NCBI GenBank assembly: GCA_035713725.1
Contig: DASTMZ010000047.1
Location: 1 to 47,166, forward strand
DNA length: 47,166 nucleotides
Direction of reading: 5' to 3'
DNA from: DASQPR01 sp035713725
GTDB lineage: Bacteria; Actinomycetota; Actinomycetes; Mycobacteriales; Micromonosporaceae
Below, piece by piece: positions 42,731 through 47,166 of the stretch; the stretch's first letter is position 1, and the number at the start of each line of letters is the position of its first letter. The notes under the pieces are model-generated. The model saw only the letters and a list, made by a program, of their open reading frames with translations, did no database searches and was not told where the DNA came from. A program made the position numbers and the translations under genes.

Positions 42731-43732
42731 TCAGGACGGGATCAGCACCGCGGCGCCGTTGACCCGACCGGCAGCCAGGTCGTCGAGCGCTTCGTCGGCC
42801 CGGGTCAGCGGGTACGGCGTCGTTGTCACCGTGAGCCGATGCCGTGCGGCGAGGTCGAGGAACTCGCGACCATCGGCGCGCGTGTTCGCGGTGACGCTGC
42901 GCAGCGTACGTTCCCGGAACAGGTGCCGTTCGTAGTTCAGCGGCGGGATGTCGGTCAGGTGAATGCCGGCGATCGCGAGCGTGCCGCCGGCATCCAGCGC
43001 GGCAAGTGCCACTGGCACCAGGTCACCCACCGGCGCGAACAGAATCGCCGAATCCAGCGGCTCGGGTGGTTCGTCGTACGCGTCACCGGCCGACGCGGCA
43101 CCCAACTCGAGCGCGAGTCGTCGGGCCGCATCGCCGCGCGTCAGCACATGCACTCGTGCCCCCTCGGCGAGCGCGACCTGCGCGGCAAGGTGCGCGGACG
43201 CGCCGAAGCCGTAGAGCCCGATCCGGCCACCAGCCGGTACGGCGGCGCGCCGCAACGCGCGGTACCCGATGATCCCAGCGCACAACAGCGGCGCCACCTC
43301 CTCGTCCGAGTACCCGTCCGGGAGCCGGTAGACGTACGCCGCGGGCGCGACCGCGTATTCGGCGTACCCGCCGTCGGCGTCCCAGCCGGTGTAGCGTGAT
43401 GCCGGGCAGAGGTTCTCGTCGCCGCGGCGGCAGTAGGCGCACTCGCCGTCGGTGTAGCGCAGCCAGGCGACGCCCACGCGGTCGCCGTCGGCGTAATCGG
43501 TCACGCCGGTCCCGAGCCGGTCCACGTACCCGACGATCTGGTGGCCCGGTACCACCGGTGACCGGTGCACCGGCAGGTCTCCCTCGGTCACGTGCAGATC
43601 GGTGCGGCATACGGCACACGCCGCGACCCGGAGCCGGATCTCGCCAGCGCCGGGTTCGGGTAGGTCTCGCTCCACCGCGCCAAGTGGACGTGAGGCGAGC
43701 GGTGCGGGCGTTGTCACCTGCCAGGCGAGCAC
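42731..43732 (-). CDS. Zinc-dependent alcohol dehydrogenase
   Basis: A 333-residue medium-chain dehydrogenase. The catalytic zinc site is ACAVCRTDLH with VVPGHQIVG; the structural zinc loop is GECAYCRRGDENLC, where the usual first Cys is Asp, leaving three. The Rossmann loop is IGLYGFGASAHLAAQ. Similar AdhA-type enzymes oxidise or reduce short alcohols and aldehydes with NAD(P). GTG 43732 is chosen because GGAGG lies 5 bases upstream. The neighbours ackA, xfp and a universal stress gene suggest a role in fermentative or redox balance. It is divergent from the stress-protein gene. Confidence 0.92.
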   Translation of the reverse strand: MLAWQVTTPAPLASRPLGAVERDLPEPGAGEIRLRVAACAVCRTDLHVTEGDLPVHRSPVVPGHQIVGYVDRLGTGVTDYADGDRVGVAWLRYTDGECAYCRRGDENLCPASRYTGWDADGGYAEYAVAPAAYVYRLPDGYSDEEVAPLLCAGIIGYRALRRAAVPAGGRIGLYGFGASAHLAAQVALAEGARVHVLTRGDAARRLALELGAASAGDAYDEPPEPLDSAILFAPVGDLVPVALAALDAGGTLAIAGIHLTDIPPLNYERHLFRERTLRSVTANTRADGREFLDLAARHRLTVTTTPYPLTRADEALDDLAAGRVNGAAVLIPS

Positions 43733-43863
43733 GTCGACCTCCGATCGTCGGCGCCTCGTGTGGGTATCCACCGCGGCGCGGAACAGTTCACCCGCCATTC
43801 TCGTCACGTCGCGCGCGCTGTCGGTGCCGCTTCGAGGGGAGGGTGCACGGCCGCCCGTGACAG

Positions 43864-43884
43864 GGGCACACTGGAGTGGTGCCC
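43864..43884. promoter_or_regulatory. Palindrome between alcohol dehydrogenase and stress-protein genes
   Basis: GGGCAC (43864-43869) and GTGCCC (43879-43884) flank ACTGGAGTG, which extends the symmetry (ACT/AGT). The arrangement recalls the GGGACT..AGTCCC core of DevR/DosR boxes, though the match is partial. It lies 40 bases before the stress-protein start. Confidence 0.4.
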
Positions 43885-43923
43885 GTATCCGGGTACGACG
43901 GGACGCATCGAGCGGGATACAGC

Positions 43924-44442
43924 ATGAGCACCAAGACGACGCGCGTGGTGGTGGGTGTGAGCCCCACGCTCGCCGGCCTGGCCGCGATCCGGGTAGCGGT
44001 GGACGAGGCGCGGTTGCACGGCGCGGAGCTGATCGCGGTGCGCGCATGGGCATTCAAGTCCGGGTGGCGGGACGGCGCGACACGCATCTGGCGCCAGGAG
44101 ATCGCGCGTCAGGCGGAGCACACGCTGACCGCCGCGTTCTCAGCGGCGATGGGCGGCCCGCCGGACGACCTGTCGGTACAGATGATCGTCTGTGAAGGAT
44201 TGCCCGAGAAAGTGCTCGTCGCGCAGGCCGATCGCGCCGACGACCTGCTCGTCATCGGCGCGCCAGAAAGCGGCTGGCATCTCAACCGCACCGTGGTCGT
44301 TCGATACTGCGCGCGGCGGGCACGGTGCCGGTTGCTCGTCGTACCGCCGCCGGAGCTTGCCCGGGTCGGCCGGACCGGTTCGCTCGCACGCAGCCTGCGA
44401 CGCGAAGCGGACGGTTTCGCTCGCGCCAACGTGAATCGATAG
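43924..44442 (+). CDS. Universal stress protein (UspA family)
   Basis: A 172-residue single Usp domain. It starts TTRVVVGVSPTLAGLAAIRVAVDEA and ends LLVIGAPESGWHLNRTVVVRYCARRARCRLLVVP. In ATP-binding Usp proteins this end carries G-x2-G-x9-G-(S/T); here the second half reads NRTVVVRY, so nucleotide binding is doubtful. A basic tail of about 25 residues follows. Usp genes in actinobacteria are often induced by low oxygen or nitric oxide through DevR. The upstream palindrome could be such a site. ATG 43924 is chosen by conservation. Confidence 0.87.
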   Translation: MSTKTTRVVVGVSPTLAGLAAIRVAVDEARLHGAELIAVRAWAFKSGWRDGATRIWRQEIARQAEHTLTAAFSAAMGGPPDDLSVQMIVCEGLPEKVLVAQADRADDLLVIGAPESGWHLNRTVVVRYCARRARCRLLVVPPPELARVGRTGSLARSLRREADGFARANVNR

Positions 44443-44471
44443 GCGCCGCCGAGGCGCCGAGCCGCAGCCGA

Positions 44472-44477
44472 TACGAT
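44472..44477 (+). promoter_or_regulatory. Leaderless -10 box of galE
   Basis: TACGAT lies 8 bases before ATG 44486 with no ribosome site, matching the other leaderless starts. Confidence 0.4.
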
Positions 44478-44485
44478 CGCGACCT

Positions 44486-45466
44486 ATGAACGTTCTCGTC
44501 ACCGGCGGTGCCGGCTACATCGGCAGCGTGGTCACCCACCAGCTCGTCGATGCCGGCCATGACGTGACCGTCGTCGACGATCTGTCGACCGGGTTCGCCG
44601 AGAACCTGCCGGAGCAGGCGACGTTCCACAAGCTGCCGGTACAGGAGATCGCGTCGGTGCTCACCCCGGACGCCGGCTTCGACGCGGTGTTGCACTTCGC
44701 CGGGAAGATCGAGGTGGCCGAGTCGGTCGCGCGTCCGGACTTCTACTGGTACGAGAACGTCATCGGTGCGTACCACGTGCTGTCGGCGATGCGGGCGGCC
44801 GGGACACCGCGGCTGATCTTTTCCTCGACGGCGTCGATCTACCGGGCCGACCCGACCGAGAGCTCGCCCGAGCCGCTGCGCGAGGATGCACCGTCCGCGC
44901 CGCTGAACCCGTACGCCGCCACCAAACTCAGCGTGGAGATGATGATCGCGGCGCACTGCACGGCGTACGGCATCGGTGCGGCCAGCCTGCGCTACTTCAA
45001 CGCGTCCGGCGCGGTCGGGTTGCTCGGCGAGCGCCACGAGCCAGAGAGCCACCTGATCCCGATCGTGCTCCAGGTCGCCGGCGGTCAGCGCGACATGCTG
45101 TTGCTCTACGGCGACGACTACCCGACCGCCGACGGCACGTGCGTGCGCGACTACGTCCACGTGGCCGACCTCGCGAGCGCGCATTTGCTTGCGCTTGACG
45201 CGATCGAGTCGGGCGCGTACGAGCTCTACAACCTCGGCACCGGCGTCGGGCACAGCAACAAGCAGGTCATCGACGCGGTACGCGAGGTCACCGGCCGCGC
45301 CGTCCCCGTGACGCTGGCGGCGCGCCGGCCGGGTGATCCGATGGTCAGTTTCGCCGCCGTCGACAAGGCGCGTACCCGGCTCGGCTGGACGCCACAGCGA
45401 CCCGCACTGCACGACATCGTCGCCGACGCGTGGGAGTTCCACCGCGCCGCGTTCGGCGTTCGGTGA
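44486..45466 (+). CDS. galE: UDP-glucose 4-epimerase
   Basis: A 326-residue extended short-chain dehydrogenase. The NAD loop is MNVLVTGGAGYIGS, the Ser of the active site is in FSSTASIY, the YxxxK pair is in NPYAATKLSVE, and DYPTADGTCVRDYVHVADLASAH is the GalE-specific segment. It interconverts UDP-glucose and UDP-galactose, for galactose use and cell-wall glycan synthesis. The methyltransferase gene that follows starts one base after the stop. Confidence 0.95.
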   Translation: MNVLVTGGAGYIGSVVTHQLVDAGHDVTVVDDLSTGFAENLPEQATFHKLPVQEIASVLTPDAGFDAVLHFAGKIEVAESVARPDFYWYENVIGAYHVLSAMRAAGTPRLIFSSTASIYRADPTESSPEPLREDAPSAPLNPYAATKLSVEMMIAAHCTAYGIGAASLRYFNASGAVGLLGERHEPESHLIPIVLQVAGGQRDMLLLYGDDYPTADGTCVRDYVHVADLASAHLLALDAIESGAYELYNLGTGVGHSNKQVIDAVREVTGRAVPVTLAARRPGDPMVSFAAVDKARTRLGWTPQRPALHDIVADAWEFHRAAFGVR

Positions 45467-45467
45467 C

Positions 45468-46247
45468 GTGTTGACGGGCGGGTCCGACCCGGCTCCGACT
45501 CGCTCGGTCGGCGACGTCAGCACGCGCGGAACCGACGCTCTACGGCGAAGCTACGACGCGGTCGCCGATGCGTACGCCGCGGAGTTGTTCGGTGAGCTTC
45601 CCGCCAAGCCGGTGGACCGCGCGCTTTACCGGCTATTCGCCGAGCTGGTGCGTGATGACCTCGACGCGGGATTGGCAACCGGCGGGGCACCGCGGGTCGG
45701 TGACGTCGGGTGCGGTCCCGGTCACGTCACGGCGCACCTGCACGATCTCGGCCTCGACACGGTCGGCGTCGACGTGTCGCCCGCCATGGTGGCCGAGGCG
45801 AAGCGCCGCGTACCGGAGGCGGAGTTTCGCATCGGTTCGATGACGGACGTCGGCGGGCTCGGCGAGCCGGACGCCGCGTGGGCCGGCGCGGTGACCGCGT
45901 ATTCCATCGTGCACTTCGACACCGAACAGCGTCGCCGCGCGTTCGCCGAACTCGCGCGAGCGATCCGTACCGACGGTTGGCTTCTCGTGTCGTTCCACAT
46001 CGAGAACGCCGAGCAGCAGCCGGGCACCGTCGCGCACGTCACGGACTGGTGGGGCCGCGCCGTCGACCTCGACTTCCACTTCCTCGACCCGGACGTGGTC
46101 ACCGCCGATCTCGCCGATGCCGGCTTCGCGCTGGTGTCGCGTACCGATCGCGAACCGTGGCCCGGTCGGGAGGCGCCGACCCGCCGCAGCCACCTGGTGG
46201 CCCGCAGAATTCCCCGACCGGGTGCCGGTGCTGAGCACCGCGCCTAG
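45468..46247 (+). CDS. Class I SAM-dependent methyltransferase
   Basis: A 259-residue protein. After an N-terminal region LRRSYDAVADAYAAELFGEL, motif I is VGDVGCGPGHVTAHL, followed by GVDVSPAMVAEAKRR and the post-motif GWLLVSFHIENAEQQ. The family is broad and the methyl acceptor is unknown; small molecules are likely. GTG 45468 lies directly after the galE stop, so co-transcription is probable. The stop TAG is part of the -10 box of the FKBP gene. Confidence 0.88.
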   Translation: MLTGGSDPAPTRSVGDVSTRGTDALRRSYDAVADAYAAELFGELPAKPVDRALYRLFAELVRDDLDAGLATGGAPRVGDVGCGPGHVTAHLHDLGLDTVGVDVSPAMVAEAKRRVPEAEFRIGSMTDVGGLGEPDAAWAGAVTAYSIVHFDTEQRRRAFAELARAIRTDGWLLVSFHIENAEQQPGTVAHVTDWWGRAVDLDFHFLDPDVVTADLADAGFALVSRTDREPWPGREAPTRRSHLVARRIPRPGAGAEHRA

Positions 46248-46250
46248 GGT
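46245..46250 (+). promoter_or_regulatory. Leaderless -10 box of the FKBP gene
   Basis: TAGGGT includes the methyltransferase stop codon and lies 7 bases before ATG 46258. The FKBP gene may thus have its own leaderless promoter in addition to read-through. Confidence 0.45.
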
Positions 46251-46257
46251 GGTCGTT

Positions 46258-46632
46258 ATGAATGAAAGCAAGCCATCCGTCGACGTGCCGACCGGCCCGC
46301 CGCCCAGCGAACTGATGATCGACGACATCGTCGTCGGTGACGGTCCCGAGGCCACGCCAGGCCGCGACGTGATCGTGCACTACGTGGGCGTCGCGCACTC
46401 CGACGGCAAGGAATTCGACTCGTCCTGGGATCGCAACTCGCCGTTCCGATTCGGCCTCGGCGCCGGCCAGGTGATCAAGGGCTGGGAAAACGGCGTCGCC
46501 GGCATGCGCGTCGGCGGCCGCCGTCAACTCACCATCCCGGCCCACCTCGGCTACGGTGACCGCGGCGCCGCGGGCGTCATCAAACCAGGGGAGACCCTGG
46601 TGTTCGTCGTGGATCTGCTCAGCGTCAACTGA
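46258..46632 (+). CDS. FKBP-type peptidyl-prolyl cis-trans isomerase
   Basis: A 124-residue single-domain FKBP without a signal peptide, so cytoplasmic. Active-site stretches are VIVHYVGVAHSDGKEFDSSWDRNSPFRFGLG, QVIKGWENGVAGMRVGGRR, LTIPAHLGYGDRGA and GVIKPGETLVFVVDLL, which include the Tyr, Phe, Val-Ile and Trp of the drug-binding pocket. It accelerates proline isomerisation in protein folding. Cytoplasmic FKBPs lie near proteasome accessory genes in many actinobacteria, but those are not in view here. A hairpin follows the stop. Confidence 0.95.
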   Translation: MNESKPSVDVPTGPPPSELMIDDIVVGDGPEATPGRDVIVHYVGVAHSDGKEFDSSWDRNSPFRFGLGAGQVIKGWENGVAGMRVGGRRQLTIPAHLGYGDRGAAGVIKPGETLVFVVDLLSVN

Positions 46633-46655
46633 CCTCCTCCGCAAAGCACTGCGCG

Positions 46656-46680
46656 GCCCGTCGACCGTGTGTCGGCGGGC
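46656..46680 (+). terminator. Hairpin terminator after the FKBP gene
   Basis: GCCCGTCGAC (46656-46665) pairs with GTCGGCGGGC (46671-46680) across CGTGT, a 10-base-pair stem with one U-G pair. It lies 24 bases after the stop. The U tract is poor, as is usual in high-GC genomes. Confidence 0.5.
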
Positions 46681-46686
46681 TGCGTC

Positions 46687-46734
46687 GCGTTCTGGGACCG
46701 GCTGCGTTGAGCGTTCTGCGACCGGCCGCGTGGG
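46687..46734. repeat. Two 24-bp tandem repeats downstream of the FKBP terminator
   Basis: Copies at 46687-46710 and 46711-46734 share 20 of 24 bases, each beginning GCGTTCTG and containing GACCGG. They are not in a credible gene. The 253-base gap 46633-46885 otherwise holds a terminator hairpin and a possible promoter. Confidence 0.55.
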
Positions 46735-46805
46735 GCGCGTTGCCGCCGCCCAGCTCGCCCGAGGGTCGGCACGGTTTCGTGATCCAAATGCGCGGGTAAC
46801 CCTGC

Positions 46806-46811
46806 TACCGT
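46806..46811 (+). promoter_or_regulatory. Possible -10 box for the last gene of the window
   Basis: TACCGT, the same hexamer as before ackA, lies 74 bases before the ATG at 46886. Unlike the leaderless cases this start has a ribosome site, so a short leader is expected. The leader contains a GCCGC/GCGGC stem. Confidence 0.3.
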
Positions 46812-46885
46812 GAGCGCTCGAACCCGAGCCGCGGTGCGCGGCGGCTTCGACCCGTCATTAGCGCTGCGATCGGTGTGAGGACTCG

Positions 46886-47166
46886 ATGCCCGCTACGAAG
46901 ACCTCGGAACCCCCCGCCGAAGGCCGCAAACCACTTTCTCGGCCGGCCCGCGTGACGCTGTGGGTCATCGCCGTGTTCGCGGTCGCGGTGGTCGTCGCGA
47001 TCTACTTCGGGGTACGCAATCCGAGCGTGCCAACCGGACCACCACGGTTGGCGGCGCAGGACTTCTTCAACGACCTCGAGACGGGCAACTTCCACGACGC
47101 GTACGGATCCCTGTGCACGGTGACGCAACAGAGCTTCACCGAGGCCCAGTTCGTCAACCTCGAACA
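46886..47166 (+). CDS. Membrane-anchored protein of unknown function, N-terminal part
   Basis: The gene runs off the window after 93 codons. It starts MPATKTSEPPAEGRKPLSRP, followed by one hydrophobic helix (about residues 23-42) and an outside part containing QDFFNDLETGNFHDAYGSLC. The layout, cytoplasmic Pro-rich tail, single helix, then an AAxxFFxxLxxGxFxxAYxxL segment, matches small membrane-anchored actinobacterial proteins with a DUF4878/NTF2-like extracellular fold. GTGAGGA lies 5 bases before the ATG and supports the start. Function unknown. Confidence 0.75.
   Translation, partial: MPATKTSEPPAEGRKPLSRPARVTLWVIAVFAVAVVVAIYFGVRNPSVPTGPPRLAAQDFFNDLETGNFHDAYGSLCTVTQQSFTEAQFVNLE

Overview
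The window is high-GC DNA, roughly two-thirds G+C by eye, densely packed with genes, and almost certainly from an actinomycete chromosome. The best evidence is the block lnt – ppm1 – fxsA – rbpA (22272-25917), which includes an RbpA of the mycobacterial type, together with a HelY-type helicase beside a diacylglycerol kinase. About ten genes start 6-8 bases after a TAnnnT -10 box, which points to frequent leaderless transcription, also typical of Actinomycetota. I cannot name the genus. I see no tRNA or rRNA genes, CRISPR array, insertion sequence or prophage.

1-8598 is a housekeeping stretch: the 3' end of a diacylglycerol kinase gene, a HAD hydrolase, helY, an MHYT membrane sensor, a 5'-3' exonuclease, an M24 peptidase and an acyl-CoA dehydrogenase. 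8607-12842 holds small or accessory genes: a VOC protein, a truncated ppk2 remnant, a YCII protein, an Lrp-type regulator, a histidine phosphatase and a Tat-exported DMFase-like protein.

13127-21796 is the most distinctive region. It encodes most of an aminomutase route for lysine catabolism: a KamA-type radical SAM enzyme (divergent), 3,5-diaminohexanoate dehydrogenase, both subunits of B12-dependent lysine 5,6-aminomutase, 3-aminobutyryl-CoA ammonia-lyase and a MutL-like ATPase that probably maintains the B12 enzyme. A YtcJ-like amidohydrolase sits inside the operon. The cleavage enzyme Kce and a CoA-transferase are not in the window, so the route is incomplete here.

21797-22271 has no gene but holds a promoter-like sequence and a strong hairpin that could bound a small RNA. 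It is followed by lnt-ppm1-fxsA-rbpA (lipoprotein acylation, mannosyl donor synthesis, RNA polymerase activator); rbpA has an exact SigR-type promoter match. 26140-32130 holds a CAP-domain exported protein, an AidB-like acyl-CoA dehydrogenase, a tandem GNAT protein, a CorA-like transporter and a MetRS.

32346-36357 contains a divergent pair, an APH-family phosphotransferase and a HelD/HelR-type RNA polymerase-associated helicase, with a terminator-like hairpin in the phosphotransferase leader. The helicase ORF overlaps a DinB-like gene. 36439-38950 is an ABC-2 exporter operon. 39032-44442 holds phosphoketolase and acetate kinase (divergent), a zinc alcohol dehydrogenase and a universal stress protein, a set suggestive of redox or low-oxygen metabolism. 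The window ends with galE, a methyltransferase, an FKBP isomerase and the start of a membrane-anchored protein.
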